From Chloroflexota bacterium (lineage in GTDB: Bacteria; Chloroflexota; Anaerolineae; UBA4142): a DNA stretch of 20,431 nucleotides. The stretch lies in the NCBI GenBank assembly GCA_023381515.1, contig JAMCQI010000009.1, forward strand, positions 312 through 20,742, read 5' to 3'. Under the pieces are notes generated by a model. It was given only the letters and a program-made list of their open reading frames with translations. It searched no databases and was not told the origin of the DNA. Numbering within the stretch: the first letter of the stretch is position 1; every line of letters begins with the position of its first letter. A program made the position numbers and the translations under genes. Of this stretch, positions 7,556 to 14,592 are shown one piece after another.

Positions 7556-9068
7556 CTGGATCGACCGCGCACTGAACCAGATTACCATGTATCGGCTGGT
7601 GCTCTACTATCTGATCTTTCTGCTCACCGCCGCCATGCTCCTCTCGTCCGTGGGCATCCTGGGCTATGACCCCTTCGCCCTATTGTTTACGATCGGCTTT
7701 CTGCTCGCCGCCTGCTCGGTCGCGAATTGGGTCATGGCCGCAGTTTGGCGGGTCCCTGCCAATGCAGAGTCGACCTACATCTCTGCATTCATCCTGGCCC
7801 TCATCATCACGCCCATTCAGTCGCCGCACGACCTCTGGTTTCTCGGCTGGGCTGCCGTGTGGGCGATGGCGTCCAAATACCTGATCGCGATCAATCGCAA
7901 ACATCTCTTCAACCCGGTCGCGTTCGCAGTCGCCTTGACGTATCTCACGATCAACCAGTCCGCCAGCTGGTGGGTAGGCAATGCGCCGATGCTCCCGTTC
8001 GTCCTGATCGGCGGCCTGCTCGTGGTCCGCAAAGTGCAGCGTTCGACTTTGGTGGCGAGCTTTTTGCTGGCGGTGCTGGCGACCCTTGCGCTGTTCAGCC
8101 TCCTGCAGGGAAGCGATTTCTTCGGAGTGCTGGGGCAGGTTATCCTCTATTCGCCGCTGTTCTTCTTTGCGTTCGTCATCCTGACTGAGCCGTTGACCAC
8201 GCCGCCGACGCAGGCGCTGCGCGCCGTTTACGGCGCGGCGGTCGGCCTGCTGTTCACGCCGCAGTTTCACATCGGCGCCCTGTACACGACGCCGGAGATC
8301 GCCATACTCCTCGGCAATGTCTTTTCCTATCTCGTGAGCCCCAAGACGTCGCTTGTCCTACGGCTCAAGCAGAAGGTGGAGATCGCGCCGGGCGTCTTTG
8401 ATTTCATCTTCGCGCCGTCGCGCCGGCTCGCGTTTGCTCCTGGACAGTATATGGAATGGACGTTGGGGCATCTCGATCCGGACGGTCGCGGCAATCGACG
8501 TTACTTTACGCTCGCCTCCTCCCCGACCGAAGACCATCTGCGGCTGGGCGTCAAGTTCTACGACAACTCGAGCACGTTCAAGCGCGCGATGCTTTCCATG
8601 AACACCAACTCTGAGATCGCGGCGACGCATCTGGCGGGCGATTTTGTGCTCCCGCGTGACCCCAAGCAGCCGTGCATTTTCATCGCCGGCGGGATCGGGA
8701 TCACCCCATTCCGCAGCATGATCAAATATCTGACGGACACGCGACAGCCCCGCGCGATCACCTTGTTCTACGCGAGCAAGACCGTTCGCGAAATCGCCTA
8801 TCAAAGCGTGCTGGAAAAGGCTCGCCGCGATTTGGGAATCAACACAATCTACACTCTCACCGACACGAACAACATTCCCCCCTGGTGGAACGGCAAGCGC
8901 GGATACATTACGCCACAAATGATCAAAGCCCAAGTCCCGCATTACGCTCGCTGCACGTATTATATTTCCGGCCCCAAGAGCATGGTCGATTCGTTCAGGA
9001 AGATCCTGGACGAACTCCACATCAGACCCAGCCACATCAAGACCGACTATTTCTCCGGGCTTGTCTGA
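7548..9068 (+). CDS. Fusion of NqrB/RnfD-like membrane domain with FNR-type FAD/NAD(P)H reductase domain
   Basis: Residues 1-265 form a membrane domain with about eight to nine hydrophobic segments and NqrB/RnfD-type motifs: RKHLFNPVAF (117-126) and ILTEPLTTPP (211-220; the family more often has TDP). Residues ~268-506 are a ferredoxin-NADP reductase-like domain. They include the FAD motif RYFTLASS (318-325), the NAD(P)-binding AGGIGITPF (380-388), YISGPKSM in the nucleotide-binding C-terminal half, and a terminal TDYFSGL. No cysteine cluster for a 2Fe-2S centre was seen. Expected role: take electrons from NADH or NADPH in the cytoplasm, pass them through the membrane domain and reduce the covalent FMN of the 6189-6806 protein. 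The start is GTG 7548, overlapping apbE, with AAAGG at 7533-7537. Whether ions are pumped is unknown. Confidence 0.87.
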   Translation: MIDWIDRALNQITMYRLVLYYLIFLLTAAMLLSSVGILGYDPFALLFTIGFLLAACSVANWVMAAVWRVPANAESTYISAFILALIITPIQSPHDLWFLGWAAVWAMASKYLIAINRKHLFNPVAFAVALTYLTINQSASWWVGNAPMLPFVLIGGLLVVRKVQRSTLVASFLLAVLATLALFSLLQGSDFFGVLGQVILYSPLFFFAFVILTEPLTTPPTQALRAVYGAAVGLLFTPQFHIGALYTTPEIAILLGNVFSYLVSPKTSLVLRLKQKVEIAPGVFDFIFAPSRRLAFAPGQYMEWTLGHLDPDGRGNRRYFTLASSPTEDHLRLGVKFYDNSSTFKRAMLSMNTNSEIAATHLAGDFVLPRDPKQPCIFIAGGIGITPFRSMIKYLTDTRQPRAITLFYASKTVREIAYQSVLEKARRDLGINTIYTLTDTNNIPPWWNGKRGYITPQMIKAQVPHYARCTYYISGPKSMVDSFRKILDELHIRPSHIKTDYFSGLV

Positions 9069-9123
9069 GGCGCGACGGGCATTCCGCCTGATTCGGACAT
9101 CGCTCGGCACGAAAGGGGGAGGC

Positions 9124-9147
9124 CCGTGCGGCAGCAGACCGCACCGG
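9124..9147 (+). terminator. Weak hairpin between convergent genes
   Basis: GTGCGG (9126-9131) pairs with CCGCAC (9139-9144) around a 7-nt loop, with partial extension on both sides. It lies 57 bp after the end of the redox cassette, in the 164-bp gap before the convergent HEAT gene. There is no proper U-run, so termination here is only possible. Confidence 0.25.
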
Positions 9148-9232
9148 CTTGTTCGGCTCTTGCCGTCGTTGGATGGTCTGCTACCGAATCAAAGCGATTG
9201 ACATAGACCGGTCAGGCAATCGCCCGCGAGAT

Positions 9233-9775
9233 CTAGTCGCGCCGGAGTCTGTACAGAGCATCCAACGCCGCATCGGCGGCGGTGGGCACCCCAAGCGTCG
9301 GCTCGATATCCTCGAGCGCGCGCACGACCGGAGTGAGCGTACTCGCCATGTCACCCTTCGCCAACGCAGACAGGACGTGGTGTGCACCCCCGCGGACCCA
9401 GACCGATTCGGAGTGCCTCACCAAGCCTTCGAGAAGTGGGATCAACGAGGACCGACCGAGAGCGATTAGGGCTTGCGCGGACAACCAACGCACTTCGAAG
9501 GATGGGTCCTCCAGGGCGTCGACAAGCGCCGGCGCTGCCGATCCATCAGCCACGTCGATCAATGTTCTGGCCGCTTCCCGCCGGAGGAGCTCATCGCGTC
9601 CCGCCAGGGACCGCGTCAGCGCCGCGACCGCCGGTTTGCCCAGTTCGACCAGCCGCTTGCGCGCGCGCCGTCGAGCGCGCCCGTCCGAGCTCCCCAGGCT
9701 TGCGATCAAAGAGCCGACGTCGGCATTCCAAGCGCTCTCTCTTGCCGACCTCGGCCCACTCAACGATTCAACCAT
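9233..9775 (-). CDS. HEAT-repeat protein
   Basis: This 180-residue, probably cytosolic protein is made of helical HEAT/PBS-lyase-like repeats. Examples are ARKRLVELGKPAVAALTRSL, RREAARTLIDVADGSAAPAL, and VRWLSAQALIALG followed by a SLIPLLEGLV helix. There is no signal peptide, no membrane segment and no cysteine. Such repeats usually make protein-protein contacts; no partner can be named from the sequence. The ATG is well supported by GGAGGA about 9 nt upstream on the minus strand (9785-9791). The gene is last in a long run of same-strand genes but is separated from the upstream permease by 189 bp that hold a perfect hairpin, so it may have its own promoter. Confidence 0.82.
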   Translation of the reverse strand: MVESLSGPRSARESAWNADVGSLIASLGSSDGRARRRARKRLVELGKPAVAALTRSLAGRDELLRREAARTLIDVADGSAAPALVDALEDPSFEVRWLSAQALIALGRSSLIPLLEGLVRHSESVWVRGGAHHVLSALAKGDMASTLTPVVRALEDIEPTLGVPTAADAALDALYRLRRD

Positions 9776-9873
9776 GACGTTACTTCCTCCAAGATACGTG
9801 TATCCCTACAAAACCATCGTACTCCTCCCGCCCAATGTGCAATCTACAGTCTGACGCCAAACCGCAGCCGCGT

Positions 9874-9903
9874 CCTTTAGGTTGACTCAAGGCAACCTAA
9901 AGG
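9874..9903. repeat. Perfect inverted repeat between the MacB-like permease and the HEAT gene
   Basis: CCTTTAGGTTG (9874-9884) and CAACCTAAAGG (9893-9903) are exact complements around an 8-nt loop. Neither strand has a U-run after it. It could be a regulator site for the HEAT gene, an RNA-stability or processing hairpin at the 3' end of the permease message, or a Rho-independent terminator of unusual form. A 14-bp self-complementary GC stretch (9922-9935) lies next to it. Confidence 0.5.
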
Positions 9904-9964
9904 CCCGCGTGCACCGATGCGGCCGGCGCGCCGGCGCGGCCAAGCCGGGGCGCCGCACCGTCCC

Positions 9965-11197
9965 CTATTCGTATCGCAGCGCGTCTATCGGATGCAGCGC
10001 GGCTGCGCGGCTGGCCGGGTAGCTCCCAAAGAACAGTCCGACGCCCGCAGAGAAGACAACCGCCAGAATGACCGAGCTGGGGCTGACCGCGGTCGTCAGC
10101 GTCGAGCTTCCCAAATGGATGCCGGAGATCAAGTGTGCGACCCCCATGCCGAACAGTACGCCGGTCACACCGCCGGACGCGCTGAGCACGATCGCTTCCG
10201 TCAAGAATTGCGCCAGAATGTCGCGGCCGCGCGCGCCGACCGCCTTGCGAATACCGATCTCGCGCGTGCGCTCCGTGACCGAAACCAGCATAATGTTCAT
10301 GATCCCGATGCCGCCGACGATCAGCGAAATCGCCGCAATTCCACCCAGGAAGATGGTCAGAATTCCGGTGACCTGATTCGCCGCGTTCAGAATGTCCTGC
10401 TGGCTCTGAACCGTAAAATCGTTCTGGAACAGATCGTGATGGCGCTGGCGCAGCACCGAACCGATCTCCTGCGTGACCGTCGTCTGTGCACTATCGCTCG
10501 TCATTTTGACCGTGATATCGGACACGGTGTTTCCGCCGCGAAAGCGCCCGCGCGACAGGCGGCTCATCGCGGACGTGATCGGGACAAAAACCTGCGTATC
10601 CTGATTCAGAAACCCGGTGCCGCCCTGCGCCTGCATGACGCCAATCACGCGGAACGGTTGGTTATTGATGCGCACGATCTGCCCCAGCGGGTCGACGCCG
10701 TCGAACAGGTCCGACGCGATCTGGCTGCCGAGAACGGCCACCGGCTCGCGCGCGTTCACGTTTGCGCTGGAGACGAATTGCCCTTCCGCCACCGTCCCGT
10801 TCATCACGTTGAGATAATCTGGCGTCACCCCAATGATGCGCGCCTGATCGTTGTTCCCAAGGTAGACCAGTTGTCCGAACGAATCGGCTTCAGGCGACAC
10901 CGCGACGATGTTCGACAGACCGTCGAGCGCTTGCGCATCCTCCAATGTCAGCGTGGCGGCGGAACCTTCTGCGGTCCGCACACCTCCCTGCTGCGTCGCG
11001 CCCGGTCGGATGAAGAGCAGATTCGTGCCAATGCTGTCGATCTGGGCAGTGATGGCGGCTTGCGCGCCTTCGCCGATCGAGAGCATGGCGACGACGGACA
11101 TGACGCCGATGACGATCCCCAACATCGTCAGCGCCGAGCGCAACTTGTTCGCGCTCAAGCTGCGGAGCGCGATGCGCACACTCTCGATCGCGTTCAT
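9965..11197 (-). CDS. MacB/FtsX-family ABC permease (orphan, no ATPase domain)
   Basis: The 410-residue protein has the MacB-type plan. An N-terminal cytoplasmic helix and membrane segment (RSALTMLGIVIGVMSVVAML) come first. A ~220-residue extracytoplasmic domain follows (GTNLLFIRPG, VTPDYLNVMNG, PVAVLGSQIASDLF). Three C-terminal FtsX-type segments include GGIGIMNIMLVSVTERTREI and RKAVGARGRDILAQFLTEA. The end, YPASRAAALHPIDALRYE, is the classic terminus. The frame runs further upstream, but GGAGG 7 nt before the ATG at 11197 and the family start fix this position. No MacB/LolD-type ATPase is adjacent; both ATPases in the window belong to ABC-2 systems. It may use an ATPase encoded elsewhere. 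Proposed roles include lipoprotein or peptide export, or a mechanotransmission role as in MacB. The substrate is unknown. Confidence 0.92.
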   Translation of the reverse strand: MNAIESVRIALRSLSANKLRSALTMLGIVIGVMSVVAMLSIGEGAQAAITAQIDSIGTNLLFIRPGATQQGGVRTAEGSAATLTLEDAQALDGLSNIVAVSPEADSFGQLVYLGNNDQARIIGVTPDYLNVMNGTVAEGQFVSSANVNAREPVAVLGSQIASDLFDGVDPLGQIVRINNQPFRVIGVMQAQGGTGFLNQDTQVFVPITSAMSRLSRGRFRGGNTVSDITVKMTSDSAQTTVTQEIGSVLRQRHHDLFQNDFTVQSQQDILNAANQVTGILTIFLGGIAAISLIVGGIGIMNIMLVSVTERTREIGIRKAVGARGRDILAQFLTEAIVLSASGGVTGVLFGMGVAHLISGIHLGSSTLTTAVSPSSVILAVVFSAGVGLFFGSYPASRAAALHPIDALRYE

Positions 11198-11264
11198 CCC
11201 ACGTCCTCCCCTTTTCAAGATTCGCCCGCGCGTGCTTCCGCGTGACCGGAACGCGATTCGGGCT

Positions 11265-12323
11265 CTAGGGCCTAGCGAAAAAACCGGCCAGCTCCGTCGC
11301 CGAACAGGTGAGATTGAGACATCCCAATCCCCATGCATCTTCGATCGTTCGCACCAGAGAATAGTGGTTGTACGCGGTCGACGTTTTGAAACCGGCCGGC
11401 ACCTGCTTTGAGACGACGAGCAGCGGAACGTGACCACCGCCGCCGAGGTTCGTCGTCCCCTCATCCCAAACGAGAAAGAGAACGCCCCCCTGCTGCCACG
11501 CTGCAGAGTTGAGAATGCGGGGCGCGAATTGCTTCAAGAAATCGTCCCCGGCGGAGACCGAACAGTCGTGCATGTCGTTGCACAAATTCGGCACGATCAA
11601 TTCGAAATTCGCCGCGCCCGGATCAAACTGAGCAAAGTCGGCGATGTTCGCACACCGCGCCGGCGCGCTGCTAATGTCGGAAAAACTGATCGCCGGGTCG
11701 TGCTTGCGCGCGTACGTTCCCTCGCCGTCCGCGCCTCCACTAGACGACTCTCCCGTGAAGCAGCCGGGCGGCACGTTTTGTGCGAACACCTTCCACGTCT
11801 TGCCGGTCCCCTCGATCTGATCCACAAGGTTCTTTGCGGGCAGAGCGTGGACTGCATCGTCAGCGACGCCCAGAGTCGAACCAGCAAAGAGGGCGATGTA
11901 GTTGGGCTCTGATGGATGAGCGACCGCCGTATAGTTCGATGCCAGACCGTACTCGTCGGCGAGACGATTGATATAAGGGGCGTTTGGACTTCCTATGACG
12001 TCGCCGTACTCCTTGTTTTCCATCACGATCAAGTAGACGTGACTCAAGGCCGTCAGGCTGCCGACGCCGGCTTGCGTGGGCGCTGCGCCCGTCGCGGCAG
12101 TAGTTGGCGCAGCGGCTGTCGCGGGCGGCGTCGGACCGCGGGTCTCCTGCGGCGCCCTCGCTGTGGCTGGAAGGTTTTTCTGTACGGGCTTGGCGCTTTC
12201 AGGCGCCGAAACGGCCGGCGCAGCGGTTCCGCAGCCGCATGTCAGGGCGAGCGTAAGGCACACAACCCCAGTCCATGGGAGTCGGTTGTTCGGTGCAGAG
12301 CGACGGTTGTGCCAGTGAAGCAT
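11265..12323 (-). CDS. Secreted phosphoesterase family protein (acid phosphatase/AcpA-like)
   Basis: The 352-residue protein has an N-terminal hydrophobic export segment (VVCLTLALTCGCG). Its Cys residues do not make a good lipobox, so lipidation is uncertain. An Ala/Pro/Thr-rich linker (35-85) follows, then a phosphoesterase domain. Characteristic pieces are LIVMENKEYGDVIG (98-111; E102 and N103 fall at the usual metal-site start), AHPSEPNYIALFAGST (135-150), FLVWDEGTTNLGGGGHVPLL and YNHYSLVRTIEDAWGL near the C-terminus. These belong to the family of secreted acid phosphatases and phospholipase C-like enzymes. The probable reaction is hydrolysis of phosphomonoesters or phospholipid head groups outside the cell; the substrate is not decided. 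It starts 15 bp after the end of the lipoprotein gene, so the two are likely co-transcribed. Confidence 0.87.
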   Translation of the reverse strand: MLHWHNRRSAPNNRLPWTGVVCLTLALTCGCGTAAPAVSAPESAKPVQKNLPATARAPQETRGPTPPATAAAPTTAATGAAPTQAGVGSLTALSHVYLIVMENKEYGDVIGSPNAPYINRLADEYGLASNYTAVAHPSEPNYIALFAGSTLGVADDAVHALPAKNLVDQIEGTGKTWKVFAQNVPPGCFTGESSSGGADGEGTYARKHDPAISFSDISSAPARCANIADFAQFDPGAANFELIVPNLCNDMHDCSVSAGDDFLKQFAPRILNSAAWQQGGVLFLVWDEGTTNLGGGGHVPLLVVSKQVPAGFKTSTAYNHYSLVRTIEDAWGLGCLNLTCSATELAGFFARP

Positions 12324-12338
12324 GCTGCCAGCCTTGCT

Positions 12339-13370
12339 TTATGGCGCCGAGGTTGCGGCGGCGACCGGCGCGGGCGTCGTAATGACCCAGGCGGAGCTGG
12401 TTTGATCGATGGGGTGTGTCAGTTCGCCGGCCTGCACCTGCATTCCATTCAAATTGGAAGCAAAGTTGCCGCCGGCGTCGACGTCGTAATAGGCACTGTC
12501 GGGCTCGAGCCTTGCGTCCTTGACGGTGAGAATCAACGGGGCGTTGAACTGTACGATTAACCCGTTCGTCGCGGCGTCGCGTGCGACCAACGCGAACGCG
12601 AACACGGGAGTCTCACCCGCCGGCGCGTGAGCTTGAAAGTTCGCAGCCGGCGCCGTCAGCAGGCTCAATTTAACGGTCGACGTGAAGGCGCCTGCCGGCA
12701 CGAAGACCGAATAGGCCCCAGCGGAGAAATTGGATGCCGTTCCCGGCGTGATCACCTGGGTGGCCTCTATCGTCGGGAAGCCGTGCGCGCTCCAATCGAT
12801 CGCGCCCGCCGGCTTGGTCGATGCTGCGGCCGCCGATGGTAGAACGACCACCGACCACTGCTTATCGATCCCGTCACCGCTCGTATCGCCCGGCTGCGCG
12901 TCGCCTGAATAGGTGTACAGAGGGGCGTCGTTGTAGAGCACCTGATAAGTGCCGTCCCCGCGCTCGAACACTCCGATATTCCCGGCCAGCGGCTGCACGC
13001 TGGTTGGGGTCACGCCCTGCGGCACCGTCAGTGGAAGCCATTTTTTGGCGCAGTCGCCAAGGCAGTCGCTCGTATCCGGCGTATCCTGCGAATAGGTGTA
13101 GAGCGTCATGCCGCGAGCGTCCGTCAGGAGCGTGCCTTTGTTCCCATTCGCCGAGACCTTGAGCACAACCCGGTCTGTCGGCGTGGGCTGCCCGGATGAA
13201 GGCTCCGCCGTCGGCACGTTCGTCACGCTTGCCGCCGGCGTGTTGGCCGCGGCAGCGATGGGCGCCGGCGTCGAAGACGTCGGCACTGAAGTGGCACCAC
13301 TGCTGCAGCCGATCACAAAAACCGCCAGTGCGATCGCGGTCCCGGCTGCCACGAGGGTCGATTTTAGCAT
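12339..13370 (-). CDS. Lipoprotein with COG4315-type repeats and a ZU5-like domain
   Basis: The signal peptide ends in lipobox VIGC (19-22), so C22 is probably lipidated. An Ala/Pro/Thr linker runs to about residue 66. Two copies of the secreted repeat known from COG4315 lipoproteins follow: YTYSQD with CLGDCAKKW (91-111) and LYTYSGDAQPGDTSGDG (151-167). The CxxxC pair may bind a metal or form a disulfide; the function of the repeat is unknown. The second half (about 205-290: GAYSVFVPAGAF, FAFALVA, LILTVKDARLEPDS) resembles ZU5 or similar beta-domains. The ATG at 13370 overlaps the stop of the upstream 71-residue gene (TAATG), which favours it over the in-frame GTG at 13376. It probably lies on the outer face of the membrane. 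A possible redox or metal role is conjecture. Confidence 0.82.
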   Translation of the reverse strand: MLKSTLVAAGTAIALAVFVIGCSSGATSVPTSSTPAPIAAAANTPAASVTNVPTAEPSSGQPTPTDRVVLKVSANGNKGTLLTDARGMTLYTYSQDTPDTSDCLGDCAKKWLPLTVPQGVTPTSVQPLAGNIGVFERGDGTYQVLYNDAPLYTYSGDAQPGDTSGDGIDKQWSVVVLPSAAAASTKPAGAIDWSAHGFPTIEATQVITPGTASNFSAGAYSVFVPAGAFTSTVKLSLLTAPAANFQAHAPAGETPVFAFALVARDAATNGLIVQFNAPLILTVKDARLEPDSAYYDVDAGGNFASNLNGMQVQAGELTHPIDQTSSAWVITTPAPVAAATSAP

Positions 13371-13585
13371 TAGCACCCCGCAAAACCCAATAGGATAAAG
13401 GCCGCAAACACCCCGGCCGAAAAGGCCGCAAGAACCAATCCGCCAATCAGCAGGTCGTCACGCGGTCCCGCCAACGAGTTGCCTGCGCTGTTCTCGCGCA
13501 TTCGAACCATTCCCCAAACGATAAGACCGATCGCCAAGCCGACAAGCACGATCAGGAGCAGGGGAGCCGCACCGAAACACGGCAT
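13370..13585 (-). CDS. Small two-helix membrane protein, unknown function
   Basis: The 71-residue protein has two hydrophobic segments (about 9-27 and 46-67) joined by a hydrophilic loop (RMRENSAGNSLAGPRDD). Cysteines lie at both ends (C3 and C71). The ATG at 13585 has AAAGGA about 8 nt upstream, and the stop codon overlaps the start of the lipoprotein gene by one base, so it is very likely expressed and coupled to it. I do not recognise a family. Because it sits just before a surface lipoprotein, it could be a membrane partner for it, or simply a conserved hypothetical gene. The ABC permease gene ends 54 bp downstream of a position upstream of it in the same direction. Confidence 0.72.
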   Translation of the reverse strand: MPCFGAAPLLLIVLVGLAIGLIVWGMVRMRENSAGNSLAGPRDDLLIGGLVLAAFSAGVFAAFILLGFAGC

Positions 13586-13639
13586 GAGCTTGTCCTTTGT
13601 ATCGTATCACCGCGTCTTTCGAGCTTACGCCGCGGGCCG

Positions 13640-14575
13640 CTATAGCGAGCGGATCTCCAGAGTCATGAACCGGACGTACGCGACCGCAAAACAGACCGCC
13701 ATGAGGGCAAAGAGTCCAACCACCTGCGGCCAGATCAGCAACAAGCTCTGCGCCAGGGGCAGAGGGTTTGGCACGAGGCCGACGACGTCCTGGATCAGGA
13801 GCGGACCGAGTGTGCGGACCTGCGGCATGAGGATGCCGATCGTCGCTTCTTGAAACAGCGTGTCCGGCGAGACTCGCGCGATCATTTCGCGCAACTGCTC
13901 AGTCTGCAGGATGGCGTTGGGGTCTACCAAGGAATTGACCGAGACCAGCGCGTTCGCGATCGAATCTGCGATCATCGTAACAAAGAACGTGAAAAAAATC
14001 CAGGAGGCAATGCCCGCCAGCGCGGCGGTCGCCGTGTTGCGCAGGAGCACCGAGAACGTCGTCGCGAGCGCCAGCCAGAATCCCACGTACACGACGCACA
14101 CGGCGAGAAACGCGAGCACGCGCAGCAGCTCTTCGGGGGTGGGTATGATCCCCAGGATCCAGACTCCGAGGGCCGATACGATAACGACGATGCTCGCCAG
14201 CATGACGCCGACCGTGGTGAGCGCCGCCAGGAACTTGCCGTTCACCACCGAGTCGCGATAGATCGGCTGCGCCAGCAACCGGCTCAGCGTGCCGCGGTTT
14301 TGCTCGCCGTTGATCGAGTCGAAGGCAAGCGCGAGCCCGACCAGCGGTCCTAGAAAACTGATAAAGGTGAAAAAGGGCGGCAGCGGCCCGCTCGACGTCG
14401 TAAACATCAATAGAAAGACGTCCTGCGACCCGGATACTTGGTCCCGAATGGACTGCGCCGCGACGTAGACCGAAGAAAGGCCGGCGAAGAGAATCAGAAC
14501 GAAGAGAATCAGAAAGCGCCTGCTCCCGAGATGATCGGCCAGCTCTTTGCGGAAAACGGCGAACATTCCCTGCAT
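13640..14575 (-). CDS. ABC-2 family permease, NosY type
   Basis: The 311-residue integral membrane protein has about six hydrophobic segments. It begins with the ABC-2 signature opening (MFAVFRKELADHLGSRRF). After the second segment comes the coupling stretch INGEQNRGTLSRLLAQPIYR, typical of NosY-like permeases with a longer extracytoplasmic loop between helices 1 and 2. GGAGG lies 6 nt before the ATG at 14575; a GTG directly before it is less well spaced. It ends at 13640. It follows its ATPase by 17 bp on the same strand and must be the membrane half of that exporter. The substrate is unknown; the NEW3-repeat protein that leads the operon suggests a surface or envelope substrate, but this is inference. 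Confidence 0.92.
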   Translation of the reverse strand: MQGMFAVFRKELADHLGSRRFLILFVLILFAGLSSVYVAAQSIRDQVSGSQDVFLLMFTTSSGPLPPFFTFISFLGPLVGLALAFDSINGEQNRGTLSRLLAQPIYRDSVVNGKFLAALTTVGVMLASIVVIVSALGVWILGIIPTPEELLRVLAFLAVCVVYVGFWLALATTFSVLLRNTATAALAGIASWIFFTFFVTMIADSIANALVSVNSLVDPNAILQTEQLREMIARVSPDTLFQEATIGILMPQVRTLGPLLIQDVVGLVPNPLPLAQSLLLIWPQVVGLFALMAVCFAVAYVRFMTLEIRSL

Positions 14576-14592
14576 CACGAACCTCCCGTGCT

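Noticed and set aside
9917..11245. 442-codon plus-strand open frame opposite the MacB-like permease
   Set aside because: The composition is typical of an antisense frame (His/Arg/Asp-rich without structure). The minus strand encodes an intact FtsX-family permease with a good start.
11198..11464. Extended N-terminus of the MacB-like permease
   Set aside because: The extra 89 codons overlap the end of the phosphoesterase gene and are Arg/Ser-rich. The ATG at 11197 has a strong ribosome site and the normal family start.
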